Of a stretch of DNA of 64,000 nt, positions 31,174-40,449 are shown piece after piece. The stretch covers positions 62,001-126,000 of the forward strand of contig JAFIGV010000024.1 of NCBI GenBank assembly GCA_017849575.1. The letters run 5' to 3'. This stretch comes from Flavipsychrobacter sp. GTDB taxonomy: Bacteria; Bacteroidota; Bacteroidia; Chitinophagales; Chitinophagaceae. Both the position numbers and the translations under genes were made by a program. The notes under the pieces are model-generated. The model was not told the origin of the DNA. It saw only the letters and a program-made list of their open reading frames with translations, and did no database searches. Each line of letters begins with the position of its first letter. The first letter of the stretch is position 1.

Positions 31174-32409
31174 ATGAAAAAACATGCACTTATCACAACC
31201 GCATTGTTGCTTTTCGCATCAATGACCTTTGGTGCAGGCTTCCAGGTGAATGTTCAGGGGCTCCGACAACTTGCGATGGGCGGTACCGGAACAGGTTGGA
31301 TGTGGGATGCATCCTGCATTTTCTATAACCCGGGCGGCCTGGCCAGACTCAAGAACATCCAGGCCTATGGCTCGGTTCATTTCCTTATGGTGAACACCCA
31401 GTATGTACAAACGCCAACGGGCGGATATTCCGCACGCTCAAAACCGGGATTGTACACTCCCTTTAATGTATATGTAGGTGGCCGGCTAAAACAGGACGGG
31501 AAACTGGCGCTTGGCCTTGGTGTTTACACACCTTTTGGCAGCGGCCTGAAATGGGATGATAATTGGGAAGGGCGCTATGTAGTGCAGTCTATTTCCATGA
31601 ACGCTATTTTCTTTCAGCCCACAGTAAGCTACAAAATCAGCGATGCCATTAGCCTGGGCGGTGGCTTTATTTATGCAATCGGCAACATCAAGCTCAAACA
31701 AGCAGTGCCCCTGCAGGATGCCAATGGAAACGATGGCTATGGCGAACTGAAAGGCCATGCAGATGGTGTAGGCGTTAATGTGGGTCTTCATATACAACCT
31801 TCGCCGGCTTTTCAGGTGGGTATAAGCTATCGTTCGCAGGTCAATATGAAAGTTAAGAACGGCGACGCCAATTTTGTAGTACCCGCTGCGGCTTCTTCCA
31901 GCTTTCCGAACACCAGCTTTAAGGCAGAGCTGCCTTTGCCACAGGTGCTGTCTGTAGGCGTGGGCGTACGCGTAATGCCCCGTCTGGTGTTGACTGCCGA
32001 GGCCAACTGGGTAGGATGGAAAGCCTATGATACACTATTCTTCGACTATGAGACCAACACCAGCACGCTTACGGATACCAAGGCACCGAGAAATTATAAG
32101 AACACACTTGCGCTTCGCCTGGGTGCCAACCTGAAGGCTTCAGACAGAGTTGCTTTGATGGCGGGCCTGGCTTACGATCCTTCTCCTGTTGCAGACGGAT
32201 ATGTATCGCCCGACCTTCCCGATGCCGACCGCTGGCTGGTTACCGGAGGCTTTTCGGTAAAAGCTACAAATAAGCTCACCATTATCGGAGCCATTGAATA
32301 TGGTGCTTCCAAAAAGCGCGATGCCGAATACATCCCCGCAAACTTCAATGGTAAGTACCAGACAAAAGCTATCATTCCCAGCATAGGGCTATCGTACGAT
32401 TTCAGATAA
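31174..32409 (+). CDS. OmpP1/FadL-family outer membrane transporter
   Basis: A 411-aa beta-barrel protein. A signal peptide (about residues 1-21, ending TFGAG) is followed by the family hallmark QVNVQGLRQLAMGGTGTGW with the asymmetric N-terminal hatch (DASCIFYNPGGLARL). The C-terminus ends in a phenylalanine-containing strand (GLSYDFR) as expected for BAM substrates. FadL-type channels take up long-chain fatty acids or other hydrophobic compounds. It precedes a lipoprotein SGNH hydrolase gene by 34 bp, and the pair may work together on lipids. Confidence 0.92.
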   Translation: MKKHALITTALLLFASMTFGAGFQVNVQGLRQLAMGGTGTGWMWDASCIFYNPGGLARLKNIQAYGSVHFLMVNTQYVQTPTGGYSARSKPGLYTPFNVYVGGRLKQDGKLALGLGVYTPFGSGLKWDDNWEGRYVVQSISMNAIFFQPTVSYKISDAISLGGGFIYAIGNIKLKQAVPLQDANGNDGYGELKGHADGVGVNVGLHIQPSPAFQVGISYRSQVNMKVKNGDANFVVPAAASSSFPNTSFKAELPLPQVLSVGVGVRVMPRLVLTAEANWVGWKAYDTLFFDYETNTSTLTDTKAPRNYKNTLALRLGANLKASDRVALMAGLAYDPSPVADGYVSPDLPDADRWLVTGGFSVKATNKLTIIGAIEYGASKKRDAEYIPANFNGKYQTKAIIPSIGLSYDFR

Positions 32410-32443
32410 TCATACCACTGACCAAAAGGAAAAAAAAACAAGA

Positions 32444-33772
32444 ATGAAAAAGATACTCTTTGTACTCGGCCTTGCATCCCTTGCAGCTTGCAAGCCCAAT
32501 CTGAAAGTAGATCCGCCCAATGCAAACGGGGTGGACTTTTCGAGCTATGTAGCCGTGGGCAACTCGCTCACTGCCGGCTACAGCGATGGCACCTTATATC
32601 GTTCGGGGCAGATCAACTCTTATCCCAACATCCTGGCCGACCAGATGCGGATATTTGGCGCACTCGAATTTAAACAGCCGCTGATGCCGGGCGAATATGG
32701 TTTTCCGAAGGCAAAACTGGTACTGGGATACGCTCAGTCGCCCTGCGACACCAGCCCTTCGCTATCGCCTGTTCCTTTTTCAGGCCTGATCGACACGGCA
32801 GGAAGCGCTACCAATATTGCCGACCAGGGGCCGTTCAACAACTTTGGCATACCGGGGATAAGGGCCATCGATTTTCTGATACCCGGCTATGCACTGGCTG
32901 CTGCCGCCTCAGGATTTCCGTATGCTGCCCGTATGTTTAACAACCCTACGGTGCGTCCGCTGGATGAACTGAAGCTGAAAAATCCAACCTTCTTTACTCT
33001 GTGGCTGGGTAATAATGATGTGCTGGGATATGCCCTGGCCGGCGGCGAGGAAAACCCTTCCTTTGTGCTCGACACACGCAATATCTCCAATACCAACAGC
33101 TTCATCAATGGTTATGACTCTGTGCTGAGTGTATTGACACGAACCGGTGCTAAAGGAGTTTTGCTCAACATACCGGACGTAACGTCCATACCGTTCTTCC
33201 ATACCATACCCGCCAACGGGCTACCGCTGGATACCAATTCGGCGGCCTTGCTGAACAGCGTCTATGCGAGCCATCCCTCCATACGGTTTCATGTAGGTGC
33301 CAATTATTTTGTGGTGGAAGACCCTGCTGCCCCGGGCGGCAGAAGGCAACTGAAACCCAATGAACTGGTACTGCTCTCTGCACCACAGGATTCCATAAAA
33401 TGCTATCGCTGGGGAAGTGCAGTGCCACTGCCTAAAAAATACGTTCTCGACTCTACCGAGCTGAGCCGGATTAAAGAAGCGACTACAGCCTTCAACAACC
33501 ACATTGCAAGCATGTCGGTAAGTATGAACCTGCCTCTTGTAGATGCCAATGCGTTTTTGAGACAGGCGATAACCGGCATTACCTTTAACGGGGTTACGTA
33601 CAATACAGAATTTGTGACCGGCGGTACTTTTTCGCTCGACGGTGTGCACCTTACACCCCGCGGCAATGCTATTGTGGCCAACGAAATTATTAAGGCTATT
33701 AACGCCTATTACAAATCCACCATACCGATGATTGACATCCACAAGTATGGGGGCATTCGTTTTCCGATGTAA
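32444..33772 (+). CDS. SGNH/GDSL-type hydrolase-like lipoprotein
   Basis: A 442-aa protein with a lipobox (ASLAACKP, Cys16). SSYVAVGNSLTAGYSDG supplies the block I serine in a GNSLT variant of GDSL, TLWLGNNDVLGYA the block III Asn, and LDGVHLTPRGNAIVA the catalytic Asp-His block V. It is probably an esterase/lipase on the outer membrane. It sits directly after the FadL-like porin and ends before a clear terminator at 33797-33822. The substrate is unknown. Confidence 0.88.
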   Translation: MKKILFVLGLASLAACKPNLKVDPPNANGVDFSSYVAVGNSLTAGYSDGTLYRSGQINSYPNILADQMRIFGALEFKQPLMPGEYGFPKAKLVLGYAQSPCDTSPSLSPVPFSGLIDTAGSATNIADQGPFNNFGIPGIRAIDFLIPGYALAAAASGFPYAARMFNNPTVRPLDELKLKNPTFFTLWLGNNDVLGYALAGGEENPSFVLDTRNISNTNSFINGYDSVLSVLTRTGAKGVLLNIPDVTSIPFFHTIPANGLPLDTNSAALLNSVYASHPSIRFHVGANYFVVEDPAAPGGRRQLKPNELVLLSAPQDSIKCYRWGSAVPLPKKYVLDSTELSRIKEATTAFNNHIASMSVSMNLPLVDANAFLRQAITGITFNGVTYNTEFVTGGTFSLDGVHLTPRGNAIVANEIIKAINAYYKSTIPMIDIHKYGGIRFPM

Positions 33773-33796
33773 GGAACGGAAGAATTTTTTTGGAAG

Positions 33797-33826
33797 GGGC
33801 GGTCGTTAATGATCGCCCTTTTCTTT
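33797..33826 (+). terminator. Rho-independent terminator after the SGNH hydrolase gene
   Basis: GGGCGGTC pairs with GATCGCCC (one G-U pair) around a six-base loop and is followed by TTTTCTTT. It ends the FadL-hydrolase transcript. Confidence 0.8.
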
Positions 33827-33869
33827 GCATCTCTTCATAAAAATGCAAGCTTTGTGGCATTATTTCCGT

Positions 33870-33975
33870 TCACACAGAGAACGCTGAGATGATGAGGCGC
33901 AGAGTTTCTAAAGAGGATTTCCATAATCTTCTACGATAGGTAAACAACCTCAATCCCTTCGTGCGCTCTGTGTGA
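33870..33975. repeat. CACAGAG-type intergenic inverted repeat
   Basis: TCACACAGAG (33870-33879) is the inverse of CTCTGTGTGA (33966-33975), and the tract between starts with AACGCTGAGATGATGAGGCG. This resembles the CACAGAG-rich extragenic repeats scattered through many environmental bacterial genomes. No gene is seen in the rest of the gap (33773-34095). Confidence 0.45.
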
Positions 33976-34095
33976 AAAAAAATTCCCCGCCCACCTTCAC
34001 ATTCTAACGAACAGATCCGATGAACTTGTTTTCTGTCCAGGCAATTGCAGAGCTTTCGTTGTTAAGAGTCTGATTTGCGGGAATAATACTGCGAG

Positions 34096-35496
34096 CTACT
34101 TTTCCTGACTGTTCGGTTGTTCCTGGGACAGTAATGTCCTGTTCTTGCGCTGGTTTGTTATTAGATGATACAACAACAGGAAGTTCATAAAAGGTATAAG
34201 CCATATGACGCGCGTGTTCAACCGGCAAAGCACATTGGCGAAAGTCGCTGTCACAAAAGCGTTGATGACAATGCAAATGATAATCCAGATATATGCCTGC
34301 CGTAGCCCGGCCGGCAAATTTTCCGTGCCATACCATAAAACCAGTAAGCTGCTTACAATCAAAGTAAAGATGAATATCCTGTCGAGGTATATGACGTTCA
34401 GCGTCTTGGTATTGAGCTTTGCATATTTCATCTCGTTGAGCTCGTGAGGAATATACTTTTTGATGACTTCATAAGGCGGAGAATCTTCCTGGTATTTGAT
34501 CCACGATAGTTCATAGCTGCCGTCAATATCTGTTGTGATGAGCTGACGCATGGTACCCTCCATTGCTTTGTAGCCCATCAATAGCCAATACTGGGGTTTT
34601 GAGAGTATATGCCGAAAGATGGCATTGTATTCATTTTTATTGCTGTCCCACCCTCCGGTTTTGTATAACGGGCTTGGGGCATCCCATACAAATTCCCAGG
34701 CGGCGGGCGGCAAACTGTCTTTAAAGGTGCAGATTCTATAATGCTTTAGATCACAATTTTTGTCAAGATAGATTTTCAAAATACCTGTCTCGACGAGTTT
34801 ACCCATTAAAAAAACATGGGTCGCTTTACTGGGATTAAAACCATTACCACCCCAATAATTGGATAAACTCATAGTAAGCCAACCTAAAATGCATACACCA
34901 TATAGCATCAACTGTCTCTTTAAAGAGATAAACTTGATACGTTTTATAAGGTTAGAAAGCAATACAACAAGGCAAAGCAAGGTAAAAATTAAAATATGCG
35001 AATTGTGCATAATGATGGACAGGAAAAGTATCAAAAGATATACTTGTCTCCTGATGGTCGAACCTTCCTCCCTTATGTAATTCAAAAACGCGAGTATTGC
35101 AACCGGGGCAAAGACATCTGGCATAATTTGGCTGGCATGCCACCCACCAATTGTAGTCAATGAAATAAGGATAACAACTACAACCACACGCTTTTTCGAG
35201 ACTTCAGGGAGCAATTTTCTAATGAGCTCTGCCAAAAGAAAATATAGGATGCTACACTGCACAAAAACCGGTAACCATAAAGATTGCCCTAATGAAAAAA
35301 TTCTAAGAAACAGCCCATAAAAGATCGGGCGATCAATAGGTACCTTCATTTCAAACCCAGAAGAGATATAGGCAGCAGAGTCACCGGCTATTATCGGATA
35401 ACCATTATAAATTGCCAGCAACATCAAAAATGCTGCTGGAAACATATATAGAAAACCCTTGCGTACAGCATCGAAAGACATAGACGAAAATAACAC
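34096..35496 (-). CDS. Polytopic membrane protein, possible GT-C-type glycosyltransferase
   Basis: A 466-aa inner-membrane protein with about nine to ten hydrophobic helices. The first extracytoplasmic loop (YNGYPIIAGDSAAYISSGF, then PIDRPIFYGLFLRI) has the early acidic residue and aromatic-rich pattern seen in GT-C glycosyltransferases, but the match is weak. A soluble loop of about 120 residues lies in the second half (residues about 225-350). It reads away from the SGNH gene and is divergent from the fibre-like gene at 35570. It belongs to the AT-rich block. Confidence 0.6.
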   Translation of the reverse strand: MLFSSMSFDAVRKGFLYMFPAAFLMLLAIYNGYPIIAGDSAAYISSGFEMKVPIDRPIFYGLFLRIFSLGQSLWLPVFVQCSILYFLLAELIRKLLPEVSKKRVVVVVILISLTTIGGWHASQIMPDVFAPVAILAFLNYIREEGSTIRRQVYLLILFLSIIMHNSHILIFTLLCLVVLLSNLIKRIKFISLKRQLMLYGVCILGWLTMSLSNYWGGNGFNPSKATHVFLMGKLVETGILKIYLDKNCDLKHYRICTFKDSLPPAAWEFVWDAPSPLYKTGGWDSNKNEYNAIFRHILSKPQYWLLMGYKAMEGTMRQLITTDIDGSYELSWIKYQEDSPPYEVIKKYIPHELNEMKYAKLNTKTLNVIYLDRIFIFTLIVSSLLVLWYGTENLPAGLRQAYIWIIICIVINAFVTATFANVLCRLNTRVIWLIPFMNFLLLYHLITNQRKNRTLLSQEQPNSQEK

Positions 35497-35569
35497 GAAT
35501 CAATTCAAATAAAGAAATTTTATCGAAACCTAATTTTTCATTACATTTATCTAACTAACTTTAAATTGT

Positions 35570-36649
35570 ATGAAAATTGTTAACGCGGCTATACTATGCC
35601 TTTTATCAACAAATTTGCTTGCTCAGCAATGGAATGGATCAACAAACACCACCGGACAAATATCACGAAGTGGTGATGTGTTAGTAGATTGGCCTGGCAA
35701 TCTAAGCATAAATAAAAATTCAATTCAGTCTGTTCATATTGGGCCGGCTTGGGGAGGTGGCGGATTATGGGGGCAAGGTTATTTAGGCTTTAATTTGTTT
35801 AGAAACACAAGCGGAGTTTGGCCCTATAACACAGATGGCTCAAGTAATTCAGGCGGTGTAATGTTTGTAAGGGCTGGAGGAGATTTTGTATTTTCTTGTA
35901 AGACAACAGTTGGTACAGGATCAGGAACATTAAGCGATGCTCAAATTACTGACAATACGAAATTCCAAATAACTTCAGATGGTACGGTAAGAGTCGGTGG
36001 AGATTACATACAAAGAGTTTCAATTGGCCCTGCGTGGGGTGGCGGCGGAATTTATGGGATGGGATATATTGGCTTCAACCTATTTCGGAATAAAGCTGGA
36101 GGGTGGGATTATGTAAACAACGGTGCTACTAACGGTGGTGTTGTCATGTATTCCGGTGTAAATGGCGATCTATTCTTTTCGACAAAAGCAAGTACAGGCG
36201 CAACTTCTGGAACCTTGTCTGATGTAGACATTGTCAATAACTCTGTATTTAGAATCAATTCAGACGGCAAATTAATAATTGGCAAACCAGTTAATGGACC
36301 TACCCCATCACTATCATGGAACACCGTCAATAGCTACAAACTATATGTAGAAGGGGGCGTACTAACTGAGAGAGTCCGCGTAGCGGTAAAAAACACAAGC
36401 TCCTGGGCAGACTATGTTTTTGCGCCAACTTACCAATTACTACCGCTGCCTGCGCTTCAAAAATATATTGCGGAGCATAATCACTTGCCGGAAGTACCAT
36501 CTGCTACTGAAGTAGTAGCCAACGGGCTTGACATGGCAGAAATGGATGCAAAGCTATTGATGAAAGTTGAAGAGTTAACACTTTATTTACTGCAACAACA
36601 AAAAGAAATTGACGAATTAAAAGCACAATTGAAAAACCAAAAAAATTAG
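35570..36649 (+). CDS. Secreted fibre-like protein with a duplicated repeat
   Basis: A 359-aa protein with a signal peptide (about 1-19, ending LLAQ). Two units of about 90 residues are repeated: HIGPAWGGGGLWGQGYLGFN (near residue 60) and SIGPAWGGGGIYGMGYIGFN (near residue 150), each ending in a short TSDGTVRVGG or NSDGKLIIG strand. The C-terminus (YIAEHNHLPEVPSATEVVAN, then a coiled coil ELTLYLLQQQKEIDELKAQL) is the tail-fibre-like end found in many Bacteroidota surface proteins. It is probably an adhesin or surface filament. Confidence 0.75.
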   Translation: MKIVNAAILCLLSTNLLAQQWNGSTNTTGQISRSGDVLVDWPGNLSINKNSIQSVHIGPAWGGGGLWGQGYLGFNLFRNTSGVWPYNTDGSSNSGGVMFVRAGGDFVFSCKTTVGTGSGTLSDAQITDNTKFQITSDGTVRVGGDYIQRVSIGPAWGGGGIYGMGYIGFNLFRNKAGGWDYVNNGATNGGVVMYSGVNGDLFFSTKASTGATSGTLSDVDIVNNSVFRINSDGKLIIGKPVNGPTPSLSWNTVNSYKLYVEGGVLTERVRVAVKNTSSWADYVFAPTYQLLPLPALQKYIAEHNHLPEVPSATEVVANGLDMAEMDAKLLMKVEELTLYLLQQQKEIDELKAQLKNQKN

Positions 36650-36654
36650 GTACA

Positions 36655-37308
36655 GTGAAAGCACGATTGACACGATTGATATGCCTTCTTGTTGTTAGTA
36701 TAATCGGTTGCAAAAAGAAATATACCCATACCGTACTGGACCAAAGTCTGAAAGATAAATACAGCTGGAAAAAAGATAGTTATTGGGCGATGGTCAATAG
36801 CGCATCAGGAGAACCAGACACCCTATGGTTGACGGAAGATGTAACAGTTCATCTAAACTACCAAAACTCATCCTCGAATTCCTATGAAAGTATGGTGATG
36901 CATTTCATAGAATTAGAACATCAGTATGATAAACTGGATACTTTGCTTTGGAACATTACCATTGGTCCAGGCAGGTATGGCAGCTCCCTCGGCTTTTCAC
37001 CGCAACCAATGCACGGGAAATCGGACAGCAGCCAATACTATCCTTATCCTGAATTTTATTTTTATCCTTTTAACCCGGAGCCCTCATTCACCTACACAGG
37101 CAAACGCCTTGATGCAATACCGGTTGAGGAAATAGAAATACAGGGCATAAAATATTCAAATGTGTATACCCTTAAATATTCTACGCCTGGCGATGCAAAA
37201 GCTGACACAATTATTTGGAGTAATGAAATTGGCTTTTTGAAAATTGTACAAAACAATTTTTACCGTCACTCCAGTCGCGAACTAACATTCTATAACATTA
37301 TCAAATAA
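36655..37308 (+). CDS. Hypothetical lipoprotein
   Basis: A 217-aa protein from a GTG start five bases after the fibre-like gene. The N-terminus is a lipoprotein signal (ICLLVVSIIGCKKK, Cys near residue 19). The rest is beta-rich and acidic, with aromatic residues (YYPYPEFYFYPFNPEPSF). No family recognised. It lies between the fibre-like protein and a T9SS cargo protein, probably in one transcript. Confidence 0.65.
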   Translation: MKARLTRLICLLVVSIIGCKKKYTHTVLDQSLKDKYSWKKDSYWAMVNSASGEPDTLWLTEDVTVHLNYQNSSSNSYESMVMHFIELEHQYDKLDTLLWNITIGPGRYGSSLGFSPQPMHGKSDSSQYYPYPEFYFYPFNPEPSFTYTGKRLDAIPVEEIEIQGIKYSNVYTLKYSTPGDAKADTIIWSNEIGFLKIVQNNFYRHSSRELTFYNIIK

Positions 37309-37314
37309 ACAAAA

Positions 37315-39606
37315 ATGAAAAAGCTGATAACTTTCCTCTTCGCATTTGGTAGCGTCTTCGTAATTAAGGGACAGGGATGGTATAAAAACTATGAAAAGTA
37401 CTGGTGGTATAGATATCGCCTTGTGAATGATTTTATGAAAATTGGTTTGGGCAATGGTGAGAGCATCCCTGCTTATAAACGGATAAGGGGTGACAAGTAT
37501 TTAGACTGGGGCGATGCTACTCAAGCCTTGGGCCATTATTTAGCAATGACGGCAACCGAGTACAGGATACTTGAAAATAACGGCTGGAATACGAACCGCT
37601 CCTTTCAAGAAAACTTTTTTGCTATAAAGGCTTTCGAACGACTTGATCAAAATGCAGAATCTTACTGCAACGATATTCATGGAACCTATCCAAATAATCC
37701 ATCGCCGTCGTCGTCGGACCTTAATGGCTTCTTTATCCGGGACGATGTTGCGGACAATTTTGTAACTAACAATATTCAACATTTCAACAGACCTGGTATA
37801 ATCAATACAAACCCAGTTGGAAATAATAGCATTCAAATTAATGTTGAAAATTACGCTTGGATAAACATAGATGGCGCGTCAAGCTCTTACAATAACAGAG
37901 CGCTTATTACCCCTTCCGACTGGTCTTCGATGTACTTTACCCAACGTAATTCGCTTTCTCCGTCTCCCGCAGTAACGGGTGATGCCCCTCAGTATCCTCA
38001 GGAAGAGTCGCAAGACCAGTTATCTGAAATATTTGTGGGACTTGCGCTCTCATATTATAGTGTATGGCCCAACGCTTATTATTCGATGCAGAACGTCTAT
38101 AGAAGCATAAATTGGGCAGGTACTGGACCAAACCCCTGGATAATTAAAAACACCTTGACAAATCATTGTGTTTATGGAGTTGATGGTTGGAAAAATTACT
38201 TTGCACCTGGATACGGGTGCTCCGCAGGTGGAGCGATAATGGTTACGTCCGCACCGGCAGCTGCAAAAGGGGCTGACATGATTGCCGGAAGTAATTATAG
38301 CACCTCTGGGCTTCTCACAACAGCGAGCGGTTTCGAGCCTGCCTTTCAGGCGACTCAAGCGTTTAATAGCCCCGAAATAATGTTCCAGGAATGCTATGTC
38401 GCATTTTCCAGAAACTGGGAAGTTGGTATCCCGACACCTTTTGGTACGATAAGTCTGACAAATACTTCATGGAAAACAATTAGGGATCATGCTATGTCAC
38501 ATGATTGGCGTACCCCCCATTTACCTTTAATATACAAACTAAATTATCCGGGGGGCGGCGTTGGTTATTGTCATGAATGCCATGGAGGTTTGTCATATGA
38601 GCAGTTATTAGACTTGTCTTACCCCTGTGGGAACTTCAATTATTCGAGTGAAGTCGATCAGCTATGGGGTGACCGAGAATGGTCGTCTATTGACCGTTTG
38701 GGATTTGCGTTCCAAAGAGGCGACAAGAATAATTGCGAATTTAATAACGTTGATTACATGGAATTGTTTAATCTATACAGTTTGGTTGACGGTAACTATC
38801 TTAAATGGATTATTAACCCCTATTACGAAGACAATTTCAAAGTAAACTACCCGGATTACAATAACAATGGTTCACATTCAAATAAGTTAAAATTGAATTA
38901 TCTTGAATACCTTGGCGCCTCCAATACCGTTACGAATAATGGAGATGTGACTTACCGGGGAGCAAAAGTTATTGACTTGAAAAAAGGCTTCCAAGTTGAG
39001 TACGGTGGATTTTTTGAAGCCTATGTACAGGACTATTCCTGCTCAAGTGAGAATGAATATCACTATGCCGAATTAACAACTGGTGAGGGCGAAAATTTAC
39101 ATTCAGCGATTATAGAATACAACCCGACTAATACTCTTTATCAAAGTGAACAAGAAAGAACGAATATTTCCAACGAATATTATTCAGAAGATACAGCCGC
39201 TGACTACATTGTAACAGACGAAATAATGTCTCAATACCTTGATTCACTTCAAATAGAAATGAGAAACTCTGAAAATGCTGATCTACTTTTCGAGACGTAT
39301 CCCTACCTTTTTAGTTCTAGCAAAGCTGAAAGAAAGACCACGGTAAACGTGGGCAATACATCAAAACCTTTCTTTTCCGTTTATCCGGTTCCCAACAATG
39401 GTATTTTCACAATCCAAGTTTATGATATCGATGAGTATGATGTGATTATTTACAATTTAAACGGAACAGAAGTTTTCCATCAGAAAATATTAAACAAAAC
39501 AGAGTTTGACATAATCTTACCCAACACAGTTACTTCAGGTTTATACCTATTAGCGGTAACAAGCCGAACTTTTAAGGGTGAGAAAACTATTACGGTAATC
39601 AGATAA
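37315..39606 (+). CDS. Large secreted protein with T9SS type A sorting domain
   Basis: A 763-aa protein with a signal peptide (about 1-19). The first 250 residues carry a helical, Trp/Tyr-rich pattern (WGDATQALGHYLAMTATEY, then FFAIKAFERLDQNAESYC) that could be an alpha/alpha-toroid fold. The middle is Asn/Tyr-rich with a CHECHGG motif. The last 80 residues (PFFSVYPVPNNGIFTIQVY, ending GLYLLAVTSRTFKGEKTITV) form a type IX secretion C-terminal domain. It is secreted or surface-anchored; substrate and activity are unknown. Confidence 0.75.
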   Translation: MKKLITFLFAFGSVFVIKGQGWYKNYEKYWWYRYRLVNDFMKIGLGNGESIPAYKRIRGDKYLDWGDATQALGHYLAMTATEYRILENNGWNTNRSFQENFFAIKAFERLDQNAESYCNDIHGTYPNNPSPSSSDLNGFFIRDDVADNFVTNNIQHFNRPGIINTNPVGNNSIQINVENYAWINIDGASSSYNNRALITPSDWSSMYFTQRNSLSPSPAVTGDAPQYPQEESQDQLSEIFVGLALSYYSVWPNAYYSMQNVYRSINWAGTGPNPWIIKNTLTNHCVYGVDGWKNYFAPGYGCSAGGAIMVTSAPAAAKGADMIAGSNYSTSGLLTTASGFEPAFQATQAFNSPEIMFQECYVAFSRNWEVGIPTPFGTISLTNTSWKTIRDHAMSHDWRTPHLPLIYKLNYPGGGVGYCHECHGGLSYEQLLDLSYPCGNFNYSSEVDQLWGDREWSSIDRLGFAFQRGDKNNCEFNNVDYMELFNLYSLVDGNYLKWIINPYYEDNFKVNYPDYNNNGSHSNKLKLNYLEYLGASNTVTNNGDVTYRGAKVIDLKKGFQVEYGGFFEAYVQDYSCSSENEYHYAELTTGEGENLHSAIIEYNPTNTLYQSEQERTNISNEYYSEDTAADYIVTDEIMSQYLDSLQIEMRNSENADLLFETYPYLFSSSKAERKTTVNVGNTSKPFFSVYPVPNNGIFTIQVYDIDEYDVIIYNLNGTEVFHQKILNKTEFDIILPNTVTSGLYLLAVTSRTFKGEKTITVIR

Positions 39607-39678
39607 ACATTGCATATTTTTTTAATGACCCCTCTATCGCCATTTCACAGAAGTAAGACGTTGTCATAAATGCTTGGC

Positions 39679-39704
39679 GCTGGTTCGTGTCCGCACGAAC
39701 CAGC
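39679..39704. terminator. Perfect 11-bp hairpin between convergent genes
   Basis: GCTGGTTCGTG and CACGAACCAGC pair perfectly around TCCG. It lies between the T9SS gene (ends 39606) and the leftward 80-aa gene (ends 39730). No T run follows on either strand, so it is a weak or atypical bidirectional terminator. Confidence 0.45.
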
Positions 39705-39729
39705 CCTCAATTAAAGCTCAATTCCGCCC

Positions 39730-39972
39730 TCACTTTCTCCCAACTTCCTTTTCCAGCATATCACTAACTGCCAGCACCAGGCTATAAGGCAATTCATTGG
39801 CTTCCTCACCTACTACATCATAACGGCCTAATGCGGACCAGGTCATAAAAAATCGGGGGAAACCGGAGATGTTCACTTCGTAATACAAACCATCTTTGCG
39901 CATATGCGGCAGCACCACCGCCAGTACGCGCAGTTTGTCATAGTGTACGGTGACCGAAAAATTTCTTGGCAT
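39730..39972 (-). CDS. Hypothetical small protein (80 aa)
   Basis: A compact alpha/beta protein (MPRNFSVTVHYDKLRVLAVV, then RFFMTWSALGRYDVV) with no recognised motif. Its start overlaps the last base of the rhodanese gene stop, so the two are translationally coupled on the minus strand. Confidence 0.6.
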   Translation of the reverse strand: MPRNFSVTVHYDKLRVLAVVLPHMRKDGLYYEVNISGFPRFFMTWSALGRYDVVGEEANELPYSLVLAVSDMLEKEVGRK

Positions 39973-40352
39973 TACTTCCCTGCTACTACTTCTTTACCTG
40001 CGGCTTCCCATGCCATAATACCACCTTTGAGCTCCACCACATTCTTAAAGCCTTTTTCCTTTAGCGTGGTATAGGCAATATGGCTGCGATGACCAGAGCG
40101 ACAATACACATACACCGGCTTGCTTTTATCAAGCGTGGCTATGTTGGCGTCGAAACCTTCGTCATTTACATTCATCAGCTTCGCATTCTTAAGATGTCCC
40201 TCAGCGTACTCATCGGGTGTGCGCACGTCTATGAGCTGCACATCTTTTTTCGACATGCCTTTTTCAAATGCTTCCACGGTAGTGGTCTGCGCCGTAGAAC
40301 ATCCCAATCCAAAGAAAGAAAGGAAACCAAAAACGAATAACAGCTTTTTCAT
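39972..40352 (-). CDS. Rhodanese-like domain lipoprotein
   Basis: A 126-aa single-domain rhodanese exported as a lipoprotein (LSFFGLGCSTAQ, Cys18). The core starts with VQLIDVRTPDEYAEGHLKNA. The active-site loop is CRSGHRS, with the catalytic Cys and the six-residue loop of sulfurtransferases, and a C-terminal LKGGIMAWEAAG helix. It probably carries persulfide sulfur in the periplasm; the partner is unknown. A small protein gene follows with a one-base overlap. Confidence 0.9.
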   Translation of the reverse strand: MKKLLFVFGFLSFFGLGCSTAQTTTVEAFEKGMSKKDVQLIDVRTPDEYAEGHLKNAKLMNVNDEGFDANIATLDKSKPVYVYCRSGHRSHIAYTTLKEKGFKNVVELKGGIMAWEAAGKEVVAGK

Positions 40353-40449
40353 GCCCTAAAAATACAAAACTATGATGGCGGTTCCGTGACTAAAGTCGCG
40401 GCGGTTTCTTTAGATTTACAAACCGGCTATCGAATGGCAGGAAAAGAAA

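Noticed and set aside
34004-34336. 110-aa minus-strand frame
   Set aside because: It lies over the end of the membrane protein gene in another frame with no supporting features.
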